This document shows positions 25,832 to 34,368 of a stretch of 64,000 bases of DNA, in pieces (the stretch's first letter is position 1; each line of letters starts with the position of its first letter). Below the pieces are notes generated by a model. That model saw only the letters and a list, made by a program, of their open reading frames with translations. It was not told the DNA's origin and did not search any database. The translations under genes were made by a program, and so were the position numbers. This stretch comes from an uncultured Methanobrevibacter sp. (GTDB taxonomy: Archaea > Methanobacteriota > Methanobacteria > Methanobacteriales > Methanobacteriaceae): assembly GCF_900314615.1 (NCBI RefSeq), contig NZ_OMWA01000004.1:1-64000 (forward strand), read 5' to 3'.

Positions 25832-26452
25832 ATGGATTGGACTTCTCTTTATTTAAAAACTTCTGATTTAAACGTTTTTATCTTGGGAACTGGTGAAGTT
25901 GCAACCAGGCGGGCCAATAAATTTTTAGACCATGGTGCCAATGTAAAACTGGCAGGAAATAAATTATCTTCAGATTTAAAAAGCAAAGGTGCTGTTTTAG
26001 CTTCAACTGATGATGTAAATAATCTGGTTGAATGGGCTGATTTGGTTGTAGTTGCTAGCGGTGATGAAGAGATGTCATGTCATGTTTCTGAAATTGCAGG
26101 TGATAAATTAGTTAATCGTGCTGATTTTCCCTTGGAAGGCAATATTATTGTTCCGACAAGTTTCAATATTGGGGATATAGAAATATCTATTTTTACCAAT
26201 GGAAAAAGTCCGTTGATGGCACGCCAGCTCAGAAAAAAAATCCAGTCAATCATCACTGAAGATGATATTGCCCAGATTGAACTTCAGGATTTTGCACGTT
26301 CCATTTTAAAGGATAAAGTTGAAGACCAAAAGGAAAGGCGTGATTGTCTTTACACTATTTTTGAAGATGAAAAAATCAGTGAATTTATTGAAAATAAACA
26401 AATTGATGAAGCTAAGGATTATATTGAAAAATTAATAAGGGGATTATTGTGA
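25832..26452 (+). CDS. Precorrin-2 dehydrogenase / sirohydrochlorin ferrochelatase-like (Met8/CysG N-terminal family)
   Basis: NAD-dependent oxidation of precorrin-2 to sirohydrochlorin, the branch point to siroheme, heme d1/alternative heme and F430. The N-terminal Rossmann motif is VFILGTGEVATRRANKFLDHG; the central segment has ADLVVVASGDEEMS and NRADFPLEGNIIVPTSFNIG, and the dimer domain has SPLMARQLRKKIQ. I use the ATG one base after the marker 9 stop; an in-frame TTG lies upstream inside that gene. It overlaps hemA by four bases (GTGA), forming a tetrapyrrole operon. Confidence 0.9.
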   Translation: MDWTSLYLKTSDLNVFILGTGEVATRRANKFLDHGANVKLAGNKLSSDLKSKGAVLASTDDVNNLVEWADLVVVASGDEEMSCHVSEIAGDKLVNRADFPLEGNIIVPTSFNIGDIEISIFTNGKSPLMARQLRKKIQSIITEDDIAQIELQDFARSILKDKVEDQKERRDCLYTIFEDEKISEFIENKQIDEAKDYIEKLIRGLL

Positions 26453-27651
26453 TACTTAATTTAAGGGTTGACCATAAAATTGCAGATGTCCAGTCAATGG
26501 AGAATATCGCAAAAGAAATTGATGATCTGTTCTGGCAGCTGCAGGAAAGATATTCCATTGGGGAATATATTGAAATTTCCACATGCAACAGGAAAGAATA
26601 CTATATTCATAATGACTACATTTCAGAAGATGATGACTTATTGTCTCATGAAAATCAAAGTATTATAATAGAATATGGTCAATCTGCCGTAATGCATCTG
26701 CTTCGTATGACTTCAGGTCTTGAATCAATGATTGTTGGTGAAGACCAGATTTTAGGTCAGGTAAAGGATGCAAAACATAAAGCAATGAAGAACCGTCATT
26801 GTGGCCGTTATCTTGATGCTGTTTTTACAAAAGCTATTCACGTCGGTCAGGTCGTAAGAAATAAAACCAACATTAACAAAGGTTCAGTCTCTATTGGTTC
26901 TGCAGCTATAGACCTTGCAGAAAAACACATGGGATGTCTGGATGAAAAATCAGTTCTTGTAATTGGTGCCGGAAAAATGGGCAAACTGGTTGCTAAAGCA
27001 CTGGCTGAAAAAGATTTAAGTGCTATTTTTGTTGCAAACAGGACTTATTATGTTGCAGTTGATCTTGCAAAAGACCTTGGCGGTGAAGCTATTTTATTCA
27101 GCGATCTGGAAAAATATCTGGCCACTGCCGATTTGGTTATAAGTGCTACCAGTGCACCGCATCCGATAATAACCAAAAAACGTATTTTAGACATTGATAT
27201 GGATTATGATAATGTTATGATGGTAGATATTGCAAATCCTCGTGATATTTCTGAAGATGTAGCTGAAACTGGCGTTAAATTATTCAATATTGATGATTTA
27301 AGGGAAATCGCAGACATCAATACTCAGCTTAGAATTAAGGAATTTGGTGAAGCTGAAAATATCATCAATGAAGAGTTCCTTTTACTTAAAGAATCATTTA
27401 AAATAATGGAAGTTGATGAACTTCTTGGTAATTTAAGAGCATCTATGGAAGATATAAGACAACGTGAAACTCAAAAAGCATCAGTTAAATTGGCTGATGT
27501 AGATGGTAGTGTGAAAATTTTAGATAATTTAACAAATTCTATAGTCAACAAGATATTTTTCGACATATCTAAAAACTTAAAAAAAGCTGCAAAGGATGAA
27601 AATACTGATATTCTTGAAGCGGCAGAATATATTTTTAATTTTAAAAAATAA
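26449..27651 (+). CDS. hemA: Glutamyl-tRNA reductase HemA
   Basis: First step of tetrapyrrole synthesis: reduction of glutamyl-tRNA to glutamate-1-semialdehyde. The catalytic Cys46 lies in IEISTCNRKEYY; the substrate domain is followed by GLESMIVGEDQILGQVKDA, an NADPH-binding domain (VLVIGAGKMGKLVAKAL, VANRT) and the C-terminal dimerisation helices. The start is GTG, four bases before the end of the upstream stop, with AAGGGG as ribosome site. At 400 residues it is of normal length. It converges with the AAA ATPase gene, 11 bases apart. Confidence 0.95.
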   Translation: MILNLRVDHKIADVQSMENIAKEIDDLFWQLQERYSIGEYIEISTCNRKEYYIHNDYISEDDDLLSHENQSIIIEYGQSAVMHLLRMTSGLESMIVGEDQILGQVKDAKHKAMKNRHCGRYLDAVFTKAIHVGQVVRNKTNINKGSVSIGSAAIDLAEKHMGCLDEKSVLVIGAGKMGKLVAKALAEKDLSAIFVANRTYYVAVDLAKDLGGEAILFSDLEKYLATADLVISATSAPHPIITKKRILDIDMDYDNVMMVDIANPRDISEDVAETGVKLFNIDDLREIADINTQLRIKEFGEAENIINEEFLLLKESFKIMEVDELLGNLRASMEDIRQRETQKASVKLADVDGSVKILDNLTNSIVNKIFFDISKNLKKAAKDENTDILEAAEYIFNFKK

Positions 27652-27662
27652 AAGGAAGTTGT

Positions 27663-28787
27663 TTATTCAAACATTCCTTTAACATCATTATTTTTAACTT
27701 TACTTGTTTTTATTGCATAATTGACATGTTCCATGGTGATTGTTTCACTGTCATTGGCTATTGCATTGTGAAGAGAGGTTTTGAGTATTTTTTCTTTCAA
27801 ATCCCTTCCGGACAGTCCTTTTGTAGATTTGACAATTTTTTCCAAATCCAAATCATAATCTAAAGGCATGGTCTTGAGATTATTTTTCAGGATGGTCAGT
27901 CTTTCTTCATCATCAGGCAATTTGAATTCGATTTCCTCTTCGAATCTGCTTCTTACTGCATAATCAAGAGAAGTCGGATTATTGGTCGCTCCGATAGTTA
28001 TGACAGCTTCGTTTTCACTGATGCCGTCCATTTCAGTTAAAAGAGAATTGACAATTTCAGACACGTCTCCTCTTAATGACTGAAATGACCTGTGAAGAGC
28101 TACAGCATCAATTTCATCAATGAAAATGATTGAAGGCGAATTTTCACTGGCTTTTTTAAACAGATCGTGTATTTTGGATGCACCGTCACCAACATGGTCT
28201 CCAATTAATGTTGTTGATTTAATCAGATACAGTGGAACTTCAAGCTCATTTGCAAGAGCCTTAACAAGCATGGTTTTACCGGTTCCCGGAAGTCCGTAAA
28301 ACAGGATATTTTTCGGAGCCCATGGTCCGAATTTTTCAGGTTCCTCCAGGTATTTGGTAATTACTTTAACCTTGTTTTTTGCATTTTTCTGTCCAACAAT
28401 ATCATGGAGGCGTATGTTTGAGTTAATATTTAAATTTTCTTTTTTGGAATTTAACTCATCGGTGATTAATTTGATTTTAGTATTTTCAGAAATTATTGAG
28501 TTATTTGGTTTTGCAGTAACGATTTCAAAACCGTAATCGGGAATGATTTTTTGATCAAATAAGTGTGAATTTTCACATACAACCAGTCCAAGCCACTGTT
28601 CACGAGCATATTCTTCAAATAATGCGCTGTTTTTAATTTCTATATCTTCGTCCATCATAGGAAAATCAAAAGGATATCCAACAGGTTTTAAGATAACCAG
28701 CTCCGCATAATCTTTGCTTTTAGTGTCTTTTTTAACAGATTTCTGACCGGTTGTTTTAATTTCTTGCTGTTTGTTGTCACTTTTCAA
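27663..28787 (-). CDS. AAA-family ATPase (archaeal, single ring domain)
   Basis: 374 residues. The N-terminal 130 residues form a family-specific domain (YAELVILKPVGYPFDFPM, EEYAREQWLGLVVCEN) followed by one classical AAA module: NILFYGLPGTGKTMLVKALA (Walker A), SIIFIDEIDAVAL (Walker B), the second region of homology GATNNPTSLDYAVRSRFEEE, and a C-terminal lid with LSGRDLKEKIL. The module is like that of FtsH/PAN-type unfoldases but without protease, coiled coil or OB domain. I place the start at TTG, because the GGAGGTGA site fits it with 5-base spacing, while a GTG nine bases upstream lies within that site. The substrate is unknown. Confidence 0.8.
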   Translation of the reverse strand: MKSDNKQQEIKTTGQKSVKKDTKSKDYAELVILKPVGYPFDFPMMDEDIEIKNSALFEEYAREQWLGLVVCENSHLFDQKIIPDYGFEIVTAKPNNSIISENTKIKLITDELNSKKENLNINSNIRLHDIVGQKNAKNKVKVITKYLEEPEKFGPWAPKNILFYGLPGTGKTMLVKALANELEVPLYLIKSTTLIGDHVGDGASKIHDLFKKASENSPSIIFIDEIDAVALHRSFQSLRGDVSEIVNSLLTEMDGISENEAVITIGATNNPTSLDYAVRSRFEEEIEFKLPDDEERLTILKNNLKTMPLDYDLDLEKIVKSTKGLSGRDLKEKILKTSLHNAIANDSETITMEHVNYAIKTSKVKNNDVKGMFE

Positions 28788-28880
28788 ATAACTCACCTCC
28801 GATATTTTTTATAAAATAACATTTGTTTTAATTATTTAAATATTTGATGTGACAAAATAATTTCAAGGAGTTTTTTTTTC

Positions 28881-29945
28881 ATGAGTTACAGAACAAGGAG
28901 AGTTATATTCATAACTCCATTTTATGCCTTATTTCAGTTTTTTCTGTTAAAATATATCTTTTTGCTCTTTGGAGGAGTTGAGGATATTCATTTAATCAGA
29001 ATTGCTATTATTATTGGTTTTATTCATCTTGTTCCAATGTTTTTTGAAGCTCATAAATCAACCGTTTTTGGAAGGTTTTTATCAAATTTGGATGGAATCT
29101 GGATGTGGGCTTCTGTAATGTTTCTCATTGACATTGTTGCAATTTACATTGTAGGAATCTTTGTACAGATTCCTTTTGCTTTGATTTGCGCATTACTGGC
29201 AGTTGTTCCTGTATTGGGGGCATATAATTATTATAAGGCTCATAATCTGGTAGTCCATGAAAAAACTTTAAAAATCGATAACATAAGTCGTGAAATCAAA
29301 ATAATTCATTTGTCTGATGTTCATTTCGGATCATCACGTCATAAAGCCATCATCAGCCAGATTGCAAATAAATTTAAGGAACTTGAAAAAGATTGCGATT
29401 TGGCAATAATATCCGGTGATCTGGTAGATGGCTCATGCGTCGTTGAGGAAGATGACTTTATGGAGTTTAAGGATGTGAATATGCCTATAATTTTCACTCC
29501 CGGAAATCATGATTATTATCCTGGAATTGACAGTGTTGTTGAGGCATGCAGGAAAGCCGGAATAATTGTCCTTGACAACAAATCTCTTGAATTTGAATGT
29601 CTGAATATTTGCGGAATCTCTTACAGTGTCGGTGACAGGCAAATGCCTGAGGTTGACCAATCCATTATCAAAGAAGGTTTTATAAACATTTTAAATTATC
29701 ATGTGCCCTATTATTGGGAGGAATTTTCTAATTTAGGCTTTGACATTCAGCTGTCCGGCCATACTCATGGGGGACAGTTCTATCCTGCAGTTCAGTTTGC
29801 AGATTTGTTAATGTATAAATACAATAGGGGATTATTTAAGAATAAGGACGGCAAATATTTGCACGTAACAACAGGGGTCGGTTCAACTGACATTCCTATG
29901 AGATGGGGCACAGATTCCGAACTGGTTATTCTAAAATTAACATAG
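28881..29945 (+). CDS. Membrane-anchored metallophosphoesterase (YkuE-like)
   Basis: Four hydrophobic segments occupy about the first 120 residues. A calcineurin-like phosphoesterase domain follows with all metal motifs: IIHLSDVHFGSSRHK, AIISGDLVDGS, FTPGNHDYYPG, NYHVPYY and LSGHTHGGQFYP. The catalytic domain is probably cytoplasmic. Members of this YkuE-like group act on phospholipid- or nucleotide-type substrates; the substrate here is not known. The AAGGAG site is strong. The next gene begins within a few bases, so they form a two-gene unit. Confidence 0.88.
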   Translation: MSYRTRRVIFITPFYALFQFFLLKYIFLLFGGVEDIHLIRIAIIIGFIHLVPMFFEAHKSTVFGRFLSNLDGIWMWASVMFLIDIVAIYIVGIFVQIPFALICALLAVVPVLGAYNYYKAHNLVVHEKTLKIDNISREIKIIHLSDVHFGSSRHKAIISQIANKFKELEKDCDLAIISGDLVDGSCVVEEDDFMEFKDVNMPIIFTPGNHDYYPGIDSVVEACRKAGIIVLDNKSLEFECLNICGISYSVGDRQMPEVDQSIIKEGFINILNYHVPYYWEEFSNLGFDIQLSGHTHGGQFYPAVQFADLLMYKYNRGLFKNKDGKYLHVTTGVGSTDIPMRWGTDSELVILKLT

Positions 29946-29955
29946 AGTGTGTAAA

Positions 29956-31131
29956 ATGAGTCATTGTATGTCATGCGGCAAAATTGTAAATGATGAGTAC
30001 CTTTTCTGTTTAACATGCGGTAGATTAAGGTTTGATTATGAAAATGTTAAATTAGATAGCTTGGACTATACTTTAACTGGTGAAGAATTCATGATGCAGG
30101 TCGCTAATCAGTTTTCTGATGTGTCTTCAAGATATTTCAATCTTATGGATGATTTTTCCCAATCTATTGAAAAGTATCGCAGGCAAATGGATGATATTTC
30201 AAAAGAATCTCAGTTTGCAATTTTCAGACAAAGAGTAAAACGCATGAGTGATGTATTTGAAGGATTAACTGGCCTGTTTGATGACATTTTAATTTCACTG
30301 TCAGATATTGTTTTTGAGGAACTGGCGCTTTTGAATATTCTTTTAAAAAATGCAGAGGGTGAGCTGAAAGATAGCTATGAAACTTCCCAGAATAAACTGA
30401 TAAATTCTTTTAAGGGGTTAATCGATTCAGCAAAGGATTCCAGAAGCAGTTTTGCTTCAATCACTATTGCCTATCCTAATGAGAATTTTGACGTTGCAAA
30501 GGAAAATCTGCTTCTGCGTTTTGACAGGTTTGTAATTTTCCACGAATCTTTTATCAGGGAATTAAAATTTATAAAAGATAAATACTTAAATAATAATAGT
30601 ATGTCATCTGAAGATAACCATAATCATTTTTGCATTTACTGCGGAGCCCGCATTAACGGTAATGAAAACTTCTGTTCCGAATGCGGAAAGCCTATTTATA
30701 AAGAAAAGCCTAAAGCACCAGAAGAGCCGGTTATTAAAAAAGCTCCGTCAGAATATGAATCAAAAATAACCAAACTGGAACAGGAATATAATATCAAACA
30801 GAAAAAAGCTAGTGAATTGGTTGAAAAATTATTTGACCCTGATCATTTTGCTTATGAACGTTTTACATCATCCATTACTAAATCAAACAACTTATTTTCA
30901 ATTCAGGTGGATATTGCAAGAAAAATGGATGAGATGGATGCATCTGAAAATCCTTTTGTCGTTAGAGAACTTGATGCAAAAATGACTACTTTGGAAACTT
31001 TCATTGACAAGATGGAAGATTTGACTAATGAACTGATTATTCACATGAGTTCAAATAAAAAGGATAATGATGATATAAACAATCTTTTTAATGATATGGA
31101 TGACTTGATTGATTCAGTAAAAGATTACTGA
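29956..31131 (+). CDS. Double zinc-ribbon, coiled-coil protein of unknown function
   Basis: 391 residues. The N-terminal zinc ribbon has CMSCGKIVNDEYLFCLTCG (two CxxC pairs). A long helical region of about 170 residues is followed by a second zinc ribbon in the middle (FCIYCGARINGNENFCSECG) and another helical coiled-coil region (YESKITKLEQEYNIKQKKAS and on) to the end. There is no membrane segment or catalytic motif. I prefer the ATG (MSHCMSCGK) over the GTG nine bases earlier, which lies in a GAGTGTG ribosome-site-like sequence. It follows the phosphoesterase by 10 bases and converges closely with endonuclease IV. Confidence 0.7.
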   Translation: MSHCMSCGKIVNDEYLFCLTCGRLRFDYENVKLDSLDYTLTGEEFMMQVANQFSDVSSRYFNLMDDFSQSIEKYRRQMDDISKESQFAIFRQRVKRMSDVFEGLTGLFDDILISLSDIVFEELALLNILLKNAEGELKDSYETSQNKLINSFKGLIDSAKDSRSSFASITIAYPNENFDVAKENLLLRFDRFVIFHESFIRELKFIKDKYLNNNSMSSEDNHNHFCIYCGARINGNENFCSECGKPIYKEKPKAPEEPVIKKAPSEYESKITKLEQEYNIKQKKASELVEKLFDPDHFAYERFTSSITKSNNLFSIQVDIARKMDEMDASENPFVVRELDAKMTTLETFIDKMEDLTNELIIHMSSNKKDNDDINNLFNDMDDLIDSVKDY

Positions 31132-31136
31132 AAGTA

Positions 31137-31973
31137 TTAAATCATACTTTCATAAATTTCTTTCATTTTTAAAGCATCCAAATCTCTTTGTGGTGTTTCA
31201 CAGATAATGTTTGCTTTCCAGCCGTTATCAATTAAATTGGCCAGTAAATCTTCAATATTCGGACCGTATTCATCACTTTCAGCTAATACGTGATGTTTTA
31301 CTTCGCCTCCACGGCCGTATTCGATTGTTGTAAAATGACAGTGCAGAATATCAATGTCAAGATTATCTTCAATTGTTGAGAATATGCAGTTGTAATCCTC
31401 TTTTTTGTTTAAAAATCCTCTGCCTCTTGCATGGACGTGTGCAAAGTCGATTGTAGGTTCAAAATGGTCAAATGTGGCACATAATTCAACTACTTCTTTA
31501 ACATTTCCAAGCTGTGTTCTTTTGCCTGTAGTTTCCGGAGCAAATGTAAATTCTTCAATACCTTTAGCTTCAAGTTCTTCAAATAGTCTGTTGACAGTAT
31601 TTTTGGATATTTCCATTGCTTTTTCAGGTTTTCTGTTCAGGTATGCCCCAGGGTGGAATACAAGTCTGTATGCTCCCATCCATTCTCCTGCACGTGCAGC
31701 GGCCATAAGGTGTCCGATACTTTTTTCAAGTTTTGATTCCTCTTTAGCGCATAAATTAATATAATATGGAGCATGCATTGAAACTAAAATATCATGTTTT
31801 TCGGATTCGTCCTTTAGGGTAGTTGCAGCTTTTTCACCAATTCTGACTCCATATGGGGACTGGTATTCATAGGAATCAAGTCCTTCGTCCTGAATATATT
31901 TCGGAGCTTTATATGCTGCGCCTTTGTAATTGACTGGACTTCCTGCAGGTCCAAAAAGTACTCTATGTTTCAT
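31137..31973 (-). CDS. nfo: Endonuclease IV-like AP endonuclease (TIM barrel)
   Basis: Xylose-isomerase-like TIM barrel of 278 residues similar to deoxyribonuclease IV, which cuts at abasic sites in base-excision repair. Metal-ligand positions are recognisable: SMHAPYYINL, LVFHPGAYLN, FAPETTG, TIDFAHVHARG, ILHCHFTTIEY and the final IICETPQRDLD. The N-terminal strand MKHRVLFGPAGSP is typical of the archaeal branch. The ribosome site is weak. It lies between a convergent zinc-ribbon gene (5 bases) and GAPDH upstream on the same strand (38 bases), without functional connection. Confidence 0.85.
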   Translation of the reverse strand: MKHRVLFGPAGSPVNYKGAAYKAPKYIQDEGLDSYEYQSPYGVRIGEKAATTLKDESEKHDILVSMHAPYYINLCAKEESKLEKSIGHLMAAARAGEWMGAYRLVFHPGAYLNRKPEKAMEISKNTVNRLFEELEAKGIEEFTFAPETTGKRTQLGNVKEVVELCATFDHFEPTIDFAHVHARGRGFLNKKEDYNCIFSTIEDNLDIDILHCHFTTIEYGRGGEVKHHVLAESDEYGPNIEDLLANLIDNGWKANIICETPQRDLDALKMKEIYESMI

Positions 31974-32011
31974 ATAAATCAGTTAAAAAAATAGTAAAAA
32001 AAGGAGGGAAT

Positions 32012-33028
32012 TTAGAATATTCCCATAGCTTTGTTGGTTTTTGCAATAGATTTTTCGTTGTCACTTTCCATTTCTAAAAGTGCACGGATAGCATCTATGT
32101 TTTCCGGAATTACATCAGATTCCTGATGTACTGCCTGCATGTAGAAGAGTTCTTTTCCTACAACGTTAATGGATTCTCTCCAAACTGGAATTTCGTATAA
32201 ATCGTTTCTGTTTCTTCCAAGTTCTTTAGCATATTCCATTAACTCAGCAGTGGATCCTAATCCTTCTTCAGCAGAAACCACCATTACTCTTGAACGTTTT
32301 TCTAATGCTTCAACAATTTCTTCGGTTTCAACTTCATTGTTGATTTCAACCATGATGTTGTGCTGGTGCATTAAAGTGGTAGGCACGAGCAATGCCATTG
32401 TGGTAACATCAATACCGTTCATTACGGTTTTTACATCAGGACCGTGGTGAGACGGTACTTTTGGAGGATTTGGAACAATAGCGTTAATTGGTCCTTTTTT
32501 GATTTCAGATGGGTCGGATCCTCTTCTTACCATTACTGCTCTAACTTTTTTAATATCTGCAATAGGGTCGATTGTTGATAATGTACGGGTTAAACCGGTA
32601 GTGTTACATGAAACTACTCTGGTATAATCTGCACCGTAAGAATCGTCATAATTGGAAATAGCATTAAATGAAAGACCTGTTAATTCATGGTCTTCTCCAC
32701 CTTGGTAAATAGCTTTAACGCCTGCTTTTTTATACATTTCAAGGTTTTGCGGACCGATACTTCCAGGAGTACAGTCAACAACAACATCTGCTTCTTGAAT
32801 CATGTCTTCAACAGTACCAGCTATTTCGATTCCGGCATCTTTGAATAGTTGTTCTCTTTCTGGAATTCCAATATATAATGGATATCCTTTTTCTTCAACT
32901 GCAGTTCTTGCTTCGTAATTTGGTCTAGTTTTACTTACACCAATAATTTTCATATCGTCTTGAGCAGCTACAGCATCAGCCACTCTTTTACCGATGGTTC
33001 CATAACCATTAATTGCGACAGTTTTCAT
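32012..33028 (-). CDS. gap: Glyceraldehyde-3-phosphate dehydrogenase, archaeal type (phosphorylating)
   Basis: Type II GAPDH, NAD(P)-dependent, here chiefly gluconeogenic. The N-terminal Rossmann motif is VAINGYGTIGKRVADAV, followed by VSKTRPNYEA and the active-site Cys141 in RVVSCNTTGLTRTL. The archaeal C-terminal features (PNPPKVPSHHGPDVKTV; FYMQAVHQESDVIPENIDAIR) are clear. At 338 residues it is full length. It starts at ATG after AAAGGGATTA. It works with PEP synthase and pyruvate carboxylase in sugar synthesis. Confidence 0.96.
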   Translation of the reverse strand: MKTVAINGYGTIGKRVADAVAAQDDMKIIGVSKTRPNYEARTAVEEKGYPLYIGIPEREQLFKDAGIEIAGTVEDMIQEADVVVDCTPGSIGPQNLEMYKKAGVKAIYQGGEDHELTGLSFNAISNYDDSYGADYTRVVSCNTTGLTRTLSTIDPIADIKKVRAVMVRRGSDPSEIKKGPINAIVPNPPKVPSHHGPDVKTVMNGIDVTTMALLVPTTLMHQHNIMVEINNEVETEEIVEALEKRSRVMVVSAEEGLGSTAELMEYAKELGRNRNDLYEIPVWRESINVVGKELFYMQAVHQESDVIPENIDAIRALLEMESDNEKSIAKTNKAMGIF

Positions 33029-33363
33029 TTTAATCCCTTTTTTATTTATAATAATTTTTTAAAATTTATTATATGATTTTAAATTTGTTTTTTAACTTAT
33101 TTAAAATTTGATATTAACATTTTAGGATTTCAAATTTCTTGAACATTTTCAGATTTGATTATCTGAATTTTAGCTTTAATTATTTTGAGGGTTTTGTATT
33201 ATTCTATAAATTAAATCAATACGATTTTACTTTAACGTTAACCTTTTTACTTTTTAATTTTATTTTTAAAAGGGGATATATATCAAAGTCTTTTCAAATT
33301 TAATTTTCAGCATTCAAATACCAATCGTTAAAGTTATATTCAAATTAAAATACATAGTTAATC
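33029..33363. other. Divergent AT-rich intergenic region
   Basis: 335 bases without a credible gene. It holds divergent promoters for gap and the hydrolase. A TATA-like AAGTTATATT at 33331-33340 lies about 27 bases before the hydrolase ATG, which has no ribosome site, so that message may be leaderless. Another AT run with GGGGATATATATC lies near 33271-33283. No repeats or RNA features are evident. Confidence 0.4.
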
Positions 33364-34119
33364 ATGAATTTTAATGTTGATGGCGAAGGAGATGTTCTGG
33401 TTTTTATCCATGGACTTTCAGACAGTCTTTTATACTGGGAAATTTTAACAAATAGTCTTAAAAATGATTATAAGGTTGTTCGATATGATTTAAGAGGTCA
33501 TGGAAGTTCACCGTTAGGGGACGGTGAAATAACTATGGATGTTTATGTAAATGATTTGCTTGGTCTTTTGGAGGAGTTAAAAATCGATAAGGTAAATCTG
33601 GCAGGTTTTTCATTAGGTGGTATGATAGCACTTAAATTCGCCATTGAATATCCTCAAAGAGTATCCTCAATGGTTTTGATGTCATCTCCGTTTAAAACAG
33701 ATGATCATATGCAGGCAATATTCAATCAGTTTATCAATTCTTTAAATAGCAGTTTTGAAGAGTTTTTTGATGTGATATTGCCTATGATAATGTGCCCTGA
33801 TGTAATTGAAAGCAACAGGGAGGAACTTGAAATGTTTAAACAGATGTCTGCTCCTGGCGCAAATACTCAGGCATATATTAAAGCGGCAGAGGCATGTCTT
33901 GATTTTGATGTTGAAGATCATCTCTGTGAAATTAAAGTGCCTGTACTGATTCTGGCAGGCAAATATGATGATATTACTCTTTTAGCCACTCAGCATGACA
34001 TGCATGAAAAAATTGAAAATTCAAAACTGGTAGTTTATAGGGACGTTAAGCATAATCTGCTTATCGGCGAAAATAATAAGAAAGTATTGGATGATATAAA
34101 AGAATTTTTAAAAAAATAA
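33364..34119 (+). CDS. Alpha/beta-fold hydrolase
   Basis: 251 residues with the classical alpha/beta hydrolase features: LVFIHGLSDSLLYWE (oxyanion HG), RYDLRGHGSS, the nucleophile elbow NLAGFSLGGMIAL (Ser about 93), acid-region VPVLILAGKYDDIT, and the catalytic His in RDVKHNLLIG. It resembles esterase/haloperoxidase-type members; the substrate cannot be told. There is no ribosome site, and the TATA-like sequence lies about 27 bases upstream, suggesting a leaderless transcript. It converges with the metal-binding domain gene. Confidence 0.88.
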   Translation: MNFNVDGEGDVLVFIHGLSDSLLYWEILTNSLKNDYKVVRYDLRGHGSSPLGDGEITMDVYVNDLLGLLEELKIDKVNLAGFSLGGMIALKFAIEYPQRVSSMVLMSSPFKTDDHMQAIFNQFINSLNSSFEEFFDVILPMIMCPDVIESNREELEMFKQMSAPGANTQAYIKAAEACLDFDVEDHLCEIKVPVLILAGKYDDITLLATQHDMHEKIENSKLVVYRDVKHNLLIGENNKKVLDDIKEFLKK

Positions 34120-34134
34120 GAAAAATAAGAGGAT

Positions 34135-34338
34135 TTATTCTACTTTAAATCCTGCTTCTTCAACTGCATCATTGATGTCTGCATCACTTACGTCACCGGA
34201 CATGGTGATAGTAGTAACTCCAGAATCTAAATCAGCTTTAGCTGAATCAATTCCATCAACGTCTTCTAAACATAATTCAACAGCTTTTACACATGATGGG
34301 CAGTGCATACCCACTACTTTAATTTCTTTTTCAGCCAT
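34135..34338 (-). CDS. Heavy-metal-associated (HMA) domain protein, CopZ-like
   Basis: A stand-alone HMA domain of 67 residues with the metal site GMHCPSC (Cys14 and Cys17) and the ferredoxin-like beta-alpha-beta pattern, ending EEAGFKVE. Such domains act as soluble copper chaperones or as detached N-terminal domains of P1B ATPases. The ATG follows AAGGTGAT. It is last in the csoR / P-type ATPase / HMA order on the minus strand, and the ATPase upstream lacks its own N-terminal HMA domain, so this protein may deliver the metal. Confidence 0.9.
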   Translation of the reverse strand: MAEKEIKVVGMHCPSCVKAVELCLEDVDGIDSAKADLDSGVTTITMSGDVSDADINDAVEEAGFKVE

Positions 34339-34368
34339 AATAAATCACCTTTTTATCGATAGTTAATA